NCBI RefSeq assembly: GCF_014649495.1
Contig: NZ_BMTD01000001.1
Coordinates: 248,001-312,000 of the forward strand
Direction of reading: 5' to 3'
DNA: 64,000 nt
Origin: Streptomyces filipinensis
GTDB lineage: Bacteria > Actinomycetota > Actinomycetes > Streptomycetales > Streptomycetaceae
Every line of letters starts with the position of its first letter. The first letter of the stretch is position 1. Of the stretch, positions 18,147 through 27,972 are shown one piece after another. Below the pieces are notes generated by a model. That model was not told where the DNA came from. It searched no databases and saw only the letters and a program-made list of their open reading frames with translations. The translations under genes were made by a program, and so were the position numbers.

Positions 18147-18557
18147 ATGCCCGAAAACGAGTCCTGGGACTACACCCTCTGCATCCCCAACGACCTCAGA
18201 GCCGTCACGGTGTGTCGCCGCACCCTGCGCCTGATCCTCACCCTGCACGGGTTCATCGGGATCGCGGACACGGCGGAGCTGCTGGCGGCGGAGTCGGTGT
18301 CGAACGCGGTACGGCACACGAAGGGTCCGGCCGCGCTCAGGGTCCGCCGCACCCCGGAGGGCATGGTGTGGATCGGGGCGTGGGACACGGACCCCGCGCC
18401 GCCGGATCCTCCGTGCCCGCTGGAGCAGGTCGCGGAACTGGAGGACGGGCGCGGGCTGGGACTGGTGAGGGCGTGCGCGGAGTACTGGGGGTGGCAGCCG
18501 GCGGCCCGCTTCGGGGATCGGGGCAAGTACGTGTGGTGCGAACTCGCGACGGCCTAG
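18147..18557 (+). CDS. RsbW-like ATP-binding protein (anti-sigma/regulatory histidine-kinase-type ATPase)
   Basis: A 136-aa HATPase_c_2 protein. The N-box (ELLAAESVSNAVRHT, about residues 36-50) and the G-box region (EDGRGLGLVRACA, about residues 100-112) of the GHKL fold are intact, without a histidine-phosphotransfer domain. Such proteins act as anti-sigma-factor kinases or regulators; in Streptomyces they commonly sit beside HTH-DUF5753/DUF397 pairs, as this one does in the divergent orientation. No sigma-factor or anti-anti-sigma gene is adjacent, so the partner is unknown. A strong hairpin terminator follows at 18632. Confidence 0.88.
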   Translation: MPENESWDYTLCIPNDLRAVTVCRRTLRLILTLHGFIGIADTAELLAAESVSNAVRHTKGPAALRVRRTPEGMVWIGAWDTDPAPPDPPCPLEQVAELEDGRGLGLVRACAEYWGWQPAARFGDRGKYVWCELATA

Positions 18558-18631
18558 CTCGTTGGGCACCGCGAAGTACTGGAGTCGGCTCCTGCCTGGC
18601 CGCCCCCCAGGCGAAGCCTAACTAGGGGGCC

Positions 18632-18668
18632 CGGCGCGCCAAGGGTCGGCCGGGTCCTTGGCGCGCCG
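18632..18668. terminator. Bidirectional hairpin terminator
   Basis: CGGCGCGCCAAGG (18632-18644) pairs perfectly with CCTTGGCGCGCCG (18656-18668) around an 11-base loop. It lies between two convergent genes (ends at 18557 and 18683), so it can stop transcription from both sides. There is no U-tract, as is common in Streptomyces. Confidence 0.8.
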
Positions 18669-18682
18669 CGTGGATGCTCGGC

Positions 18683-20944
18683 TCAGCTCGCGTCCGACGG
18701 GTCCAGTCGGTAGAGCGTGGGCTGGCTGGTGGAGGAGGAAGAGGACGAGCTCGGTGTCTTGCCGTACGCGCTCTCCTTCACCGCCGTCCCGTGCTTCTTC
18801 ACCCACGCCGTGACCTCGGAGCTGACGCTGTTGCCGCCACCGCCGGGGCCGCCCCTCATGCCGCCGCCCAGCTGGACGTGGTGCAGCTCGCCCTTCTTCA
18901 CCAGTTCCTTCAGCTTGGCGACGGTCATCGCCTTGTCGCTGCCGGTGAAGCCCCACATGGAGATGACGGGCGCCCTGGCGGTCAGCTCCAGCTGTGCGGC
19001 GGACTGGGAGTCGGGCACGGCCAGCAGCCAGGTCGCGCCGTCCTGATGCTTCTTCAGATAGGCGATCAGTTCGCTGCTCGCCCCGCCGCCCATTGCGCCG
19101 CCGGGGCCGCCGAAGCCGCCGCCCCTCCGGCCGGACGTGGCGCCGCCCCTCCGGCCGGACGTGGCGCCGCCCGCGCCGCCGGCCGCTCCCGCACCGCCGG
19201 GTGCCTGGCCGGTGCCGCCAGGTGCCTGGCCGGCGCCGGGGAACCCGGAGCCCCGGCCCGGCAGCTCACCGTTCCCTCCGCCCGGCATTCCACCGTTCCC
19301 GCCTCCCTGCAGCTCACCGGTTCCCCTGCCCGGCGCTCCCTGCCCGCCCCCGGGCATCCCGCCGGCCTCGGTGTTGCCGCTGCCCTGCCGGGTGCCGCCC
19401 GGGCCGAAGCCGCCCCGGCCCCCGCCGGGTCCACCGCCGAAGCCGCCCCCCGTCGAGGGGCCGGCCGTGGGGTTCGTACCGCCCATGCCACCGCCGGAAC
19501 CCGACGGCACCGACCAGGCGTACGCCGCCGGGCCGGCGACCGCCGCGACCAGCGCGGCGGCGACGGACACGGCCAGCAGCCGGGCCCTGCCGCCGGTGCG
19601 GAAGACCAGCATGCCCACGACCCCGGCCACCGTCAGCAGACCGATCGCCGGCCACAGCCAGGTGTTCCAGCCGGAGGCCCGGCGCAGCAGGACGATCGCC
19701 CAGACGCCGGTGACGGCGCAGCCGAGCGGCAGCGCCCAGGCCCAGCGCCCGTCGGCGCGGAACGCGTCCAGGAGCATCACGCCACCGCCGCCGCACAGCG
19801 CCGCGATGCCCGGGGCGAGCGCGGTGGTGTAGTAGGGGTGCATGGTGCCCTGGGCGGTGGCGAAGATGACGTAGTGGAGCACGGTCCAGCCGCCCCACAG
19901 CACCAGCGCCATCCGCTTCAGGTCGGTGCGCGGGGCGCGCCCGCACAGCACCAGGCCGCCGGTCAGCGCGATCGCGGAGAAGGGCAGAAGCCAGGAGATC
20001 TGGCCGCCGAGGACGTCGTTGAACATCCGGCCGAGGCCCGAGGTGCCGGAGAAGCTCGCGCCGCCTCCGCCGCCCCCGCCGTTGCCCTCGCCGCCGAAGA
20101 CGCGGCCGAGACCGTCGTAGCCCATGATCAGGTCCCAGGCGGTGCCGTCCGTCGAACCGCCGATGTAGGGCCGGTCGGAGGCCGGGACGAGGGAGACGGC
20201 CAGCGCCCACCAGAAGCTGGAGACGGCGAGGACGACCGCCGCGCGCAGCAGGTGGGCGATCCGCTTCGGCCACGCGGCCCGGGACGCGTAGAGGTGGACC
20301 GCGAAGACGGCCGGCAGCGCGATGTAGCCCGCGAGCAGCTTGGTGTTGAAGGCGAGGCCGAAGCAGGCCGCCGAGCCGAGCAGGGGCAGCAGCCTGTCGT
20401 CACGCGTGGCGCGCAGCGCGAGTGCCGCACCCGACACCATCAGGAACACCAGCAGCGTGTCGGGGTTGTTGTCGCGGTTGATGGCGACCGTGACCGGGGT
20501 CAGGGACAGGACCAGCGCGGCCACCGCCGCCGCGACGTGGCCCCACACCCGCTTCACGGACGTGTGCAGGATCCAGATGGTGGCCAGGGCCACCACGACC
20601 ATCGGCGCCATCATCTGCCAGGTGCCGAAGCCGAAGAGCCGGCACGACAGGCCCATGAGCATCAGCGCGAGGGGCGGTTTGTCGACGGTGAGGAAGTTGC
20701 CCGGGTCCAGTGACCCGAAGAACCAGGCCTTCCAGCTCTGCGTACCGGCCCAGACGGCGCCGCTGTAGAAGGTGTTGAGACTCGAACCGGAGAGGTTCCA
20801 GGAGTAGAGCCCGGCCGCCAGCAGCAGGACGGCGAGCAGCGCGGGGAGCGACCAGCGCGGTGCCCGGTCCGGCGGCCCGGCCGAGGGGCGGGCGTCGGGG
20901 GTCGCGGTGGTCGTGCGGGGGAGGGGATCGGTGGCGGAGGTCAC
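18683..20944 (-). CDS. GT39 (ArnT/PMT-like) membrane glycosyltransferase with Gly-rich insert
   Basis: A protein of about 753 aa from the polyprenyl-phosphate-sugar mannosyl/arabinosyltransferase superfamily. It has about 11-13 membrane helices in residues 20-510 and the N-terminal loop FGSLDPGNFLTVDKPPLALM, where this family's catalytic acidic residue lies. A long Gly/Pro/Ala-rich segment (about residues 520-640) follows, then a folded extracytoplasmic C-terminal domain (ELIAYLKKHQDGATWLLAVP) and a poly-Ser stretch. It probably glycosylates envelope lipids or secreted proteins. GTG 20944 is preferred: codons upstream of it lose the G/C third-base bias, although GTG 21088 with an AAGGTG site is possible. 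A 24-bp in-frame duplication lies inside the Gly-rich part. Confidence 0.85.
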   Translation of the reverse strand: MTSATDPLPRTTTATPDARPSAGPPDRAPRWSLPALLAVLLLAAGLYSWNLSGSSLNTFYSGAVWAGTQSWKAWFFGSLDPGNFLTVDKPPLALMLMGLSCRLFGFGTWQMMAPMVVVALATIWILHTSVKRVWGHVAAAVAALVLSLTPVTVAINRDNNPDTLLVFLMVSGAALALRATRDDRLLPLLGSAACFGLAFNTKLLAGYIALPAVFAVHLYASRAAWPKRIAHLLRAAVVLAVSSFWWALAVSLVPASDRPYIGGSTDGTAWDLIMGYDGLGRVFGGEGNGGGGGGGASFSGTSGLGRMFNDVLGGQISWLLPFSAIALTGGLVLCGRAPRTDLKRMALVLWGGWTVLHYVIFATAQGTMHPYYTTALAPGIAALCGGGGVMLLDAFRADGRWAWALPLGCAVTGVWAIVLLRRASGWNTWLWPAIGLLTVAGVVGMLVFRTGGRARLLAVSVAAALVAAVAGPAAYAWSVPSGSGGGMGGTNPTAGPSTGGGFGGGPGGGRGGFGPGGTRQGSGNTEAGGMPGGGQGAPGRGTGELQGGGNGGMPGGGNGELPGRGSGFPGAGQAPGGTGQAPGGAGAAGGAGGATSGRRGGATSGRRGGGFGGPGGAMGGGASSELIAYLKKHQDGATWLLAVPDSQSAAQLELTARAPVISMWGFTGSDKAMTVAKLKELVKKGELHHVQLGGGMRGGPGGGGNSVSSEVTAWVKKHGTAVKESAYGKTPSSSSSSSTSQPTLYRLDPSDAS
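19117..19164. repeat. Exact 24-bp tandem duplication within the GT39 gene
   Basis: Positions 19117-19140 and 19141-19164 are identical 24-bp units, encoding two consecutive copies of an eight-residue ATSGRRGG-type motif in the Gly-rich linker of the glycosyltransferase. It is an in-frame slippage product and may vary between strains. Confidence 0.9.
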
Positions 20945-21206
20945 GAGTGCACCATGCAGACCGGCGATGGGTGCGGGCTGTGGTGCACCTGGGCGGAGGC
21001 TGTGGGTCGCGCGGCGGCTGTGGGTGGACGGGGGAGGTGCGGCAGTTGCGGGTGTCTGTCCCGGAGTGTCCGCACGCGTCACCGCCACCCGCCGGTCACC
21101 TTGAACTCCCGCCCTGGGAACATGCGTACAACTTCCGGCGGTTCCGGCGAGTCAACCCCACAGGCGCAGGCGTGCGCCCACACGACGTTCCCAGGGGGAC
21201 CTTCTC

Positions 21207-22130
21207 ATGACCCACCGCATGACCCGACGCGTCAAAGTGCTGGCGGCAGCCCTCGGCGCCGGCGTTCTCATACCCATCGCGGCCGCCGCCGTCCCGGCCG
21301 CCGCCACCACGCCCGCCGTCAGCTGTACGTCCGCCAAGGCGGGTCTGGCCGACAAGCTGCAGAAGGACATCACGGCCGCTCTCGCGGGCCGTCACGGCAC
21401 GGTCGCCATCGGCCTGTACGACCGCAGCACCAACACCACCTGCACCCTGCGCGCCACCAGCTCCTACGACTCGGCCAGCACCGTCAAGGTCACCGTGCTC
21501 GCCACGCTGCTGTGGGACGCCAAGAAGCACAACCGGTACCTGACCGACCGTGAGACCTCGCTCGCCAAGGCCATGATCACCCAGTCGGACAACGACGCGA
21601 CGACCGCGCTGTGGAAGCAGCTGGGCATGACGAAGATCAAGGGCTTCCTGGCCGCCGCCGGGATGACCAAGACCGTGCCCGGCACCGGCGGTTACTGGGG
21701 TCTGACCCAGGAGAACGTCACCGACGAGCAGAAGCTGCTGAAGCTCGTCACCGCCAAGAACAGCGTGCTGACCGACAACGCACGTGCCTACATCCTCAAG
21801 CTGATGGGCCAGGTCGTCTCCGACCAGCGCTGGGGCACGCCGGCCGGCGCGCCCTCCACGGTCTCCGTGCACGTCAAGAACGGCTGGCTGCAGCGTGCGA
21901 CGCACGGCTGGCGGGTGCACAGCCTCGGCACCTTCAACGGCGCCGGCCACGACTACATGATCTCGGTGCTGACGCAGGACAACAGCACCATGGGCTACGG
22001 CGTCACCACCATCCAGAACGTCGCCAAGGCCATCCACAAGGACCTTGTGCCGACCACGCCCGGCACGGCGGTGTACACCCCGACCAGCAAGCCGACCGAG
22101 GCCTTCGTCGCGGTGCCGCCGCAGGGCTGA
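21207..22130 (+). CDS. Secreted serine hydrolase, class A beta-lactamase-like
   Basis: A 307-aa protein with a Sec signal peptide (charged MTHRMTRRVKV, hydrophobic core to about residue 30, AAA cleavage region). The mature part has beta-lactamase/penicillin-binding signatures: S-x-x-K as SASTVK, an SDN motif in ITQSDNDATTALW, and a third motif KNG (HVKNG) in place of the usual KTG. No omega-loop ExxLN motif is obvious, so true beta-lactamase activity is doubtful. A D,D-peptidase-like or other hydrolase role at the cell wall is equally possible. It is divergent from the glycosyltransferase gene over about 260 bp. Confidence 0.82.
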   Translation: MTHRMTRRVKVLAAALGAGVLIPIAAAAVPAAATTPAVSCTSAKAGLADKLQKDITAALAGRHGTVAIGLYDRSTNTTCTLRATSSYDSASTVKVTVLATLLWDAKKHNRYLTDRETSLAKAMITQSDNDATTALWKQLGMTKIKGFLAAAGMTKTVPGTGGYWGLTQENVTDEQKLLKLVTAKNSVLTDNARAYILKLMGQVVSDQRWGTPAGAPSTVSVHVKNGWLQRATHGWRVHSLGTFNGAGHDYMISVLTQDNSTMGYGVTTIQNVAKAIHKDLVPTTPGTAVYTPTSKPTEAFVAVPPQG

Positions 22131-22194
22131 GGCGGACCGACGCTTCACGAGGGGGTCTCCCGCGCGTCACCGGCCGGCCCTACGGTGACCGACC

Positions 22195-23238
22195 ATGCGC
22201 CCGAGAAACGTACTTGCCACCCTCGCCGCCGGCCTGGCGGCGGCCGCCTGTCTGACCGCCGCCGGGCCGGCCGCCGCCAACGGGGCCACGAGCCACGCCT
22301 GTTCGTCCACCGTGTCGATCGACCGCTTCTCCGACGCGCTCGACAAGACGACGTACGAGGGCACCTTCGTCGGCAACCTCTCCGCCCTCGCGGTGGACCG
22401 GGACGGATCGCTCGCGGCCCTGGCGGACCGCTCGTCCCTGTTCGACCTGGACGCCGGGACCCTCCAGCCGAGGGCGTCCGTCCACCTCGCCGACGAGAAG
22501 GGCGCCGACCTCGACTCCGAGGGCCTGGTCGTCGACCGCGACGGCACCCGCCTCGTCACCTCCGAGACCGAGCCGTCCGTACGCCGCTACTCCGGCGACG
22601 GCAGGCTCCTCGACCGGCTCCCCGTCCCGTCCTCCCTGCAGGTCGCCCCGGCCGGCCGGGCCACGGGCAACCAGACGTTCGAGGGCCTGACCCTGCTGCC
22701 CGGCGGCCGCACCCTCCTGGCCTCCATGGAGGACGCGATCTCGGGCGACACCACCGGGATCGTCCGCTTCCAGGCCTGGACCCGCCACCACGGCCGGTTC
22801 CGCCTCGCCGCCCAGTACGGCTACCGCACCGACACCGGCCTCGGCGTCCCCGAGGTGCAGGCCACCCCCGACGGTCGCCTGCTCGTCCTGGAGCGCGGCT
22901 TCACCGCCGGGGTCGGCAACACCGTCCGCCTCTACCTGGCCGACCTCCGGCACGCGACGGACACCAGCGGCATCGAGAACCTCACCGGCCGGCCGGAGGT
23001 CCACCTGATCAGGAAGACCCTGCTCGCCGACATCGCGGACTGCCCGAGCCTCGGCGCCACGGCCAGGCAGCCCCAGCCGAACCCCCTGCTGGACAACATC
23101 GAGGGCATGGCGGTCACGGGCCGTGACCGCACCGGCCGCCTGAAGGTGCTGCTGGTGAGCGACGACAACCAGAACGCGGCACAGACGACCCGCTTCTACG
23201 ACCTGCGGGTACGCGTGCCCATTGTTGCGGAGGGATGA
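22195..23238 (+). CDS. Secreted esterase-like phytase-domain protein
   Basis: A 347-aa protein with a signal peptide (MRPRNVLATLAAGLAAAACLTAAGPAAA). It carries an esterase-like-activity-of-phytase beta-propeller domain, recognisable from NLSALAVDRDGSLAALADRS, DLDSEGLVVDRDGTRLVTSE, TFEGLTLLPGGRTLLASMED and DNIEGMAV. It is presumably exported; the true substrate of these proteins is poorly known, and neither phytase nor esterase activity can be claimed. It begins 64 bp after the serine hydrolase in the same direction and may share its transcript. The gap to the ABC exporter is short (60 bp) and holds a small palindrome. Confidence 0.83.
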   Translation: MRPRNVLATLAAGLAAAACLTAAGPAAANGATSHACSSTVSIDRFSDALDKTTYEGTFVGNLSALAVDRDGSLAALADRSSLFDLDAGTLQPRASVHLADEKGADLDSEGLVVDRDGTRLVTSETEPSVRRYSGDGRLLDRLPVPSSLQVAPAGRATGNQTFEGLTLLPGGRTLLASMEDAISGDTTGIVRFQAWTRHHGRFRLAAQYGYRTDTGLGVPEVQATPDGRLLVLERGFTAGVGNTVRLYLADLRHATDTSGIENLTGRPEVHLIRKTLLADIADCPSLGATARQPQPNPLLDNIEGMAVTGRDRTGRLKVLLVSDDNQNAAQTTRFYDLRVRVPIVAEG

Positions 23239-23271
23239 AATCCGCATCGTTCGGCGTTGGTGCCTTCCGGC

Positions 23272-23282
23272 AGACCAGGTCT
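23272..23282. promoter_or_regulatory. Palindrome AGACC-A-GGTCT before the ABC exporter
   Basis: A perfect 5-bp inverted repeat around one base lies immediately in front of the ribosome site of the exporter gene. It is a possible repressor site, but it is short and could be chance. It does not match the DasR consensus arrangement. Confidence 0.3.
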
Positions 23283-23298
23283 AGAGGGAGGCACCCGC

Positions 23299-26200
23299 GT
23301 GGCAGCGCAACGGGGATGGGCACGACGGCTGGCGGAATACGCCTGGCGCTATCCCGGGGACGTGATGCTCGCCCTCGGCTCGTCCCTCGCCGGCATGGCG
23401 GTCATGGCGGTGGTGCCCCTGATCACCAAGGTGATCATCGACGACGTCATCGGCACCCGCACGCGCTCCATGGCCCCCTGGGCCGGCGCCCTCATAACGG
23501 CCGCCGTCCTCGTCTACGTCCTCGCGTACGTCCGCCGCTACTACGGCGGCCGGCTCGCCCTCGATGTCCAGCACGACCTGCGGACCGAGATGTACGGCAC
23601 GATCACCCGCCTCGACGGCCGCCGCCAGGACGAGCTGTCCACGGGGCAGGTGGTCGGCCGGGCCACCAGCGACCTGCAGCTGATCCAGGGCCTGCTCTTC
23701 ATGCTCCCGATGACCCTCGGGAACGTGCTGCTCTTCCTGATCTCCCTGGTGATCATGGCCTGGCTGTCGCTGCCGCTGACCCTGGTCGCCCTCGCCGTGG
23801 CACCGGCCCTGTACGGGATCGCCAAGCGCAGCCGCAGCAAGCTCCACCCCGCCACCTGGTACGCCCAGGCCCAGGCCGCCGCCGTCGCGGGCGTGGTCGA
23901 CGGCGCCGTCAGCGGCGTACGCGTGGTGAAGGGCTTCGGGCAGGAGGAGCAGGAGACCGGCAAGCTCAGGGAGGTCGGCCACCGGCTCTTCGCCGGGCGG
24001 CTGCGCACGATCCGGCTGAACAGCAGGTACACCCCCGCCCTGCAGGCCGTCCCCGCCCTCGGCCAGGTCGCCATGCTGGCCCTCGGCGGCTGGCTGGCCG
24101 TGCGCGGGCACATCACGCTCGGCACGTTCGTCGCCTTCTCCAGCTACCTCGCGCAGCTCGTCGGCCCGGTCCGCATGCTCGCGGTGGTCCTCACCGTCGG
24201 CCAGCAGGCCCGGGCCGGCACCGAGCGCGTCCTGGAGCTGATCGACACCGAGCCGACCCTGCGGGGCGGCACGAAGACCCTCCCGGCCGACGCGCCCGCG
24301 ACCGTCGAGTTCGACGACGTGTCCTTCGGCTACGACCACCAGCGTCCGGTCCTCGAAGGGCTCAGCTTCGAGATACGGCCCGGCGAGACCCTGGCCGTCG
24401 TCGGCTCCTCCGGCTCCGGCAAGTCCACCCTCTCCCTGCTGCTCCCGCGCTTCTACGACGTCACCCACGGCGCCGTCCTGATCGGCGGCCACGACGTGCG
24501 CGAGCTGACCCTGGACTCGCTCCGGGCCGCGATCGGGCTGGTCCCGGAGGACTCGTTCCTCTTCTCCGACACCGTCCGCGCCAACATCGCCTACGGCCGC
24601 CCGGACGCCACCCGCGAGGAGATCGAGGCTGCCGCCCGCGCCGCTCAGGCGGATCGTTTCATCGCCGAGCTCCCCGAGGGCTACGACACCACGGTCGGCG
24701 AGCAGGGCCTGACCCTCTCCGGCGGCCAGCGCCAGCGCATCGCGCTCGCCCGCGCCCTGCTCACCGACCCGCGCCTGCTGGTCCTGGACGACGCCACCTC
24801 GGCCGTGGACGCCCAGGTCGAGCACGAGATCCACGAGGCGCTGAAGCAGGTGATGGAGGGCCGTACGACCCTGCTCATCGCGCACCGCCGCTCCACCCTC
24901 AACCTCGCCGACCGCATCGCCGTGCTCGACGGCGGCCGGCTCGCCGACCTCGGCACGCACGAGGAGCTCCAGCAGCGGTCCGCGCTGTACCGGCGGCTGC
25001 TCACCGATCCGGACGAGCTGGGCTGGGTCTCGCCGGGCCACACCGAGCCCGCCCTGCCGCGCGAGGACACCTCGGTCCGCGAGGAGCTGGACGCAGAGTT
25101 CGACGCGGAGCGGGGTGTGACCCCCCGGCTGTGGACCGGCGACCGCGAACCCAAGGACCAGGCGCTGAGCGGCACCCCGGCCACCCCGGAACTCCTCGCG
25201 CAGGTGGAGGCGCTGCCGCCGGCCACCGACACCCCGGACGTCGACGAGGCCCGGGCGGTGCGCCGCGAGGACTCCTACGGCCTGCGCCGCCTGCTGCACG
25301 GTTTCGGCACGCCCCTCCTGCTCAGCCTGCTGCTGGTCGCCGTGGACGCGGGCGCGGGCCTGCTGCTGCCGGTGCTGATCCGGCACGGCATCGACGCGGG
25401 CGTGTCGAAGATGGCCCTCGGCGCGGTCTGGGCGGCCTCGCTGCTGGCCCTGGGGACCGTCCTCGTCCAGTGGGTCGCGCAGATCGGCGAGACCCGGATG
25501 ACCGGCCGGACCGGCGAGCGGGTGCTCTACGCGCTGCGGCTGAAGATCTTCGCGCAGCTCCAGCGGCTCGGGCTCGACTACTACGAGCGCGAGCTGACCG
25601 GCCGGATCATGACCCGGATGACCACGGATGTCGACGCCCTGTCGACGTTCCTGCAGACCGGCCTGGTCACGGCGTTCGTCTCGGTCGTCACGTTCTTCGG
25701 CATCATGGTCGTCCTGCTGGTGATCGACGTCCAGCTCGCCCTCGTCGTCTTCGCCACGCTGCCCCCGCTGGTCGTCGCGACCTTCTTCTTCCGCCGGGCG
25801 AGCGTGAAGGCGTACGAACTCGCCCGGGAGCGCGTCTCGTCGGTCAACGCCGACCTGCAGGAGTCGGTCGCCGGCCTGCGGATCGTGCAGGCCTTCGGGC
25901 GCGAGCGGGACGGCAGGCGGCGGTTCACCGAGCGCAGCGAGAGCTACCGGCGCGCCCGCATCCGCGGCCAGTGGCTGATATCGGTCTACTTCCCGTTCGT
26001 CCAGCTGCTGTCGGCGGTGGCCGCGGCGAGCGTGCTGATCGCCGGCGCGCACCGGATCGAGGCGGCCACGCTGACGACCGGCGCCCTGGTGGCGTACCTG
26101 CTCTACATCGACCTGTTCTTCGCGCCGGTCCAGCAGCTCTCCCAGGTCTTCGACGGCTACCAGCAGGCCACGGTGTCCCTGGGCCGCATCCAGGAGCTGC

Positions 26201-27027
26201 TGCGGGAGCCGGCGTCCACGAAGGCGGCGGACGAGCCGCTGGAGGTGCTGTCGCTGCGCGGGGACATCGCCTTCGAGGGGGTGCACTTCGCGTACGGGGG
26301 TGCCGACGAGACCGGCGCGGCGCTCACGGGCATCGACCTGACGATCCCCGCCGGGCAGACGGTGGCCTTCGTCGGTGAGACCGGCGCCGGCAAGTCGACC
26401 CTCGTCAAGCTGGTCGCGCGCTTCTACGACCCCACCGCGGGGCGGGTCACGGTCGACGGCACGGATCTGCGCGCCCTGGACCTGACCTCGTACCGGCACC
26501 GCCTCGGGGTCGTCCCGCAGGAGGCCTATCTCTTCCCGGGCACGATCCGCGACGCCATCGCCTACGGCCGGCCCGGTGCCACCGACGCCGAGGTGGAGGC
26601 GGCGGCACGGGCGGTCGGCGCACACGACATGATCGCCACGCTGGAGGGTGGCTATCTGCACGAGGTCGCCGAGCGCGGCCGCAACCTCTCGGCCGGCCAG
26701 CGCCAGCTGATCGCGCTCGCCCGCGCCGAACTGGTCGACCCCGACATCCTGCTCCTGGACGAGGCCACGGCCGCCCTGGACCTGGCCACGGAGGCGCAGG
26801 TCAACCAGGCCACCGACCGCCTGGCGGGACGCCGTACGACGCTGGTGGTCGCCCACCGCCTCACCACGGCGGCCAAGGCGGACCGGGTGGTGCTGATGGA
26901 CCACGGCCGGGTCGCGGAGGACGGCACCCACGACGAACTCCTCGCCCGCGACGGCCGGTACGCCGTGCTGTGGCGGACCTTCACCGGCCGTGCCGAACCG
27001 GAGGAACCGGTCACCGCCTCCCGCTGA
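23299..27027 (+). CDS. Fused two-unit ABC exporter (TMD-NBD-TMD-NBD) with one degenerate ATP site
   Basis: A 1242-aa protein made of two complete type IV ABC half-exporters. Unit 1 has membrane helices at about residues 20-310, Walker [10 protein letters not shown] (near 370), signature LSGGQRQ (near 473) and Walker [12 protein letters not shown] (near 494). Unit 2 has helices at about 665-950, Walker [10 protein letters not shown] (near 1026), signature LSAGQRQ (near 1130) and Walker [12 protein letters not shown] (near 1150). The catalytic glutamate is Asp in unit 1 and Glu in unit 2, as in asymmetric heterodimeric exporters. GTG 23299 has AGAGGGAGG upstream. The substrate is unknown; lipids, peptides or drugs are typical. 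Confidence 0.93.
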   Translation: MAAQRGWARRLAEYAWRYPGDVMLALGSSLAGMAVMAVVPLITKVIIDDVIGTRTRSMAPWAGALITAAVLVYVLAYVRRYYGGRLALDVQHDLRTEMYGTITRLDGRRQDELSTGQVVGRATSDLQLIQGLLFMLPMTLGNVLLFLISLVIMAWLSLPLTLVALAVAPALYGIAKRSRSKLHPATWYAQAQAAAVAGVVDGAVSGVRVVKGFGQEEQETGKLREVGHRLFAGRLRTIRLNSRYTPALQAVPALGQVAMLALGGWLAVRGHITLGTFVAFSSYLAQLVGPVRMLAVVLTVGQQARAGTERVLELIDTEPTLRGGTKTLPADAPATVEFDDVSFGYDHQRPVLEGLSFEIRPGETLAVVGSSGSGKSTLSLLLPRFYDVTHGAVLIGGHDVRELTLDSLRAAIGLVPEDSFLFSDTVRANIAYGRPDATREEIEAAARAAQADRFIAELPEGYDTTVGEQGLTLSGGQRQRIALARALLTDPRLLVLDDATSAVDAQVEHEIHEALKQVMEGRTTLLIAHRRSTLNLADRIAVLDGGRLADLGTHEELQQRSALYRRLLTDPDELGWVSPGHTEPALPREDTSVREELDAEFDAERGVTPRLWTGDREPKDQALSGTPATPELLAQVEALPPATDTPDVDEARAVRREDSYGLRRLLHGFGTPLLLSLLLVAVDAGAGLLLPVLIRHGIDAGVSKMALGAVWAASLLALGTVLVQWVAQIGETRMTGRTGERVLYALRLKIFAQLQRLGLDYYERELTGRIMTRMTTDVDALSTFLQTGLVTAFVSVVTFFGIMVVLLVIDVQLALVVFATLPPLVVATFFFRRASVKAYELARERVSSVNADLQESVAGLRIVQAFGRERDGRRRFTERSESYRRARIRGQWLISVYFPFVQLLSAVAAASVLIAGAHRIEAATLTTGALVAYLLYIDLFFAPVQQLSQVFDGYQQATVSLGRIQELLREPASTKAADEPLEVLSLRGDIAFEGVHFAYGGADETGAALTGIDLTIPAGQTVAFVGETGAGKSTLVKLVARFYDPTAGRVTVDGTDLRALDLTSYRHRLGVVPQEAYLFPGTIRDAIAYGRPGATDAEVEAAARAVGAHDMIATLEGGYLHEVAERGRNLSAGQRQLIALARAELVDPDILLLDEATAALDLATEAQVNQATDRLAGRRTTLVVAHRLTTAAKADRVVLMDHGRVAEDGTHDELLARDGRYAVLWRTFTGRAEPEEPVTASR

Positions 27028-27151
27028 GGCCGTTGTGCGGACCCTGTCGACGCGTGCCGCTGACGGTCGTGCAACCATCCGACATACGTCGTGCGTCCGT
27101 ACATCAGTACGGCATCCGGGGGTGTGCGACCGCGTGAGGGGGAGGACGACA

Positions 27152-27547
27152 GTGGACAGTGGTGGGATACGCCGGCGCCTGGCGCTCGGTGCGGCAGTGC
27201 TGGCCGCGACCGGGGTGCTCGGTCTCGTGACATCCGGCACCGCCGAGGCGAGCACGGTCGGCGGCTGCGCCGGGCGCGAGGTGCGGACCCTGCCGTTCAG
27301 CAGCGGGGTCACGCACGTCTACAAGCGGGACGGCTATGTCTGCGCCGTCACCGTCGCCCGGCACCCCGGCTCGACGCAGACGATGTCCGTCAGCGTCCAG
27401 GTCCGCGGCGGCCGGCCGGTCGTCGACAAGGGCCGCTACCAGCACCTCGCGGGCCCGGTGACGGTCCACGCCGGCCGTCGCTGTGTGTGGGTCAAGGGCT
27501 CGGTGGGGTCGCACGGGTCGGCCAACTCGGGATGGATCCTGTGCTGA
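27152..27547 (+). CDS. Small secreted cysteine-containing protein
   Basis: A 131-aa protein starting at GTG 27152, with a GGGGGAGG ribosome site. A signal peptide (IRRRLALGAAVLAATGVLGL, cleavage after TAEAS region) is followed by a compact mature domain of about 95 residues. The mature part has four cysteines (GGCAG, YVCAV, RRCVW, ILC at the very end), enough for two disulfides, and many valine/threonine strands. I do not recognise the family. It follows the exporter by 124 bp. Confidence 0.72.
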   Translation: MDSGGIRRRLALGAAVLAATGVLGLVTSGTAEASTVGGCAGREVRTLPFSSGVTHVYKRDGYVCAVTVARHPGSTQTMSVSVQVRGGRPVVDKGRYQHLAGPVTVHAGRRCVWVKGSVGSHGSANSGWILC

Positions 27548-27972
27548 CGGTCCGCCCGGTCACCCCGTGTGCCGCAGCCCGGCGGACGTCTCGGGGAAGT
27601 GCGGGAACGTCGTGCGGACACAGTCGGGGCCGTCGGCCCTGATCCCCGCGCCGGGGCGCACGTGCCGGGGTGGATCCCGCGGCGGAGGACGTCGGCCCCG
27701 GCGAGCGCGGGCACGGCCGGGCGAGGGCGGTCCGGCCGTCCGCCGGGACGCGAAGTCCATGAACTCGGGACACCGGGCGGGCGGGGAACCGGCCCCGTCC
27801 CGCGCCCGTCCAAACGGCCGGGTTGCCGGACGAGCCTCCGTGGTGCGGTGTCGGCCCGTACGCCTGGCGGCGAGCGCCGACTCACCCTCTCCGCCGCATC
27901 CGGCCGACAGCCCGTCGCCATCGGCGCGCCCCCCTCAATGCGCCGGTGGCGGCCTCTCCTCCGGTTACTGTG
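27548..27972. other. Gene-free stretch upstream of the GH3 gene
   Basis: About 425 bp of very G+C-rich DNA with no convincing gene. The frame is open back to 27569 ahead of the hexosaminidase, but its translation is Arg/Pro/Gly-rich shadow sequence without conserved character. No repeat or RNA gene was recognised here; regulatory signals begin at 27973. Confidence 0.6.

Noticed and set aside
18674-20713. Plus-strand open frame of 679 codons opposite the GT39 gene
   Set aside because: Arg/Ala/Gly-rich shadow translation without domains; the minus strand has the glycosyltransferase with membrane helices.
20945-21088. Longer GT39 protein starting at GTG 21088
   Set aside because: Codons in this stretch lose the G/C third-position bias, although an AAGGTG site upstream keeps the alternative open.
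23281-27312. Minus-strand open frame of more than 1300 codons opposite the ABC exporter
   Set aside because: It mirrors the exporter's codon bias, its translation is low-complexity Arg/Gly/Val sequence, and the plus-strand frame has full ABC motifs. Many similar long antisense frames occur across the window for the same reason.
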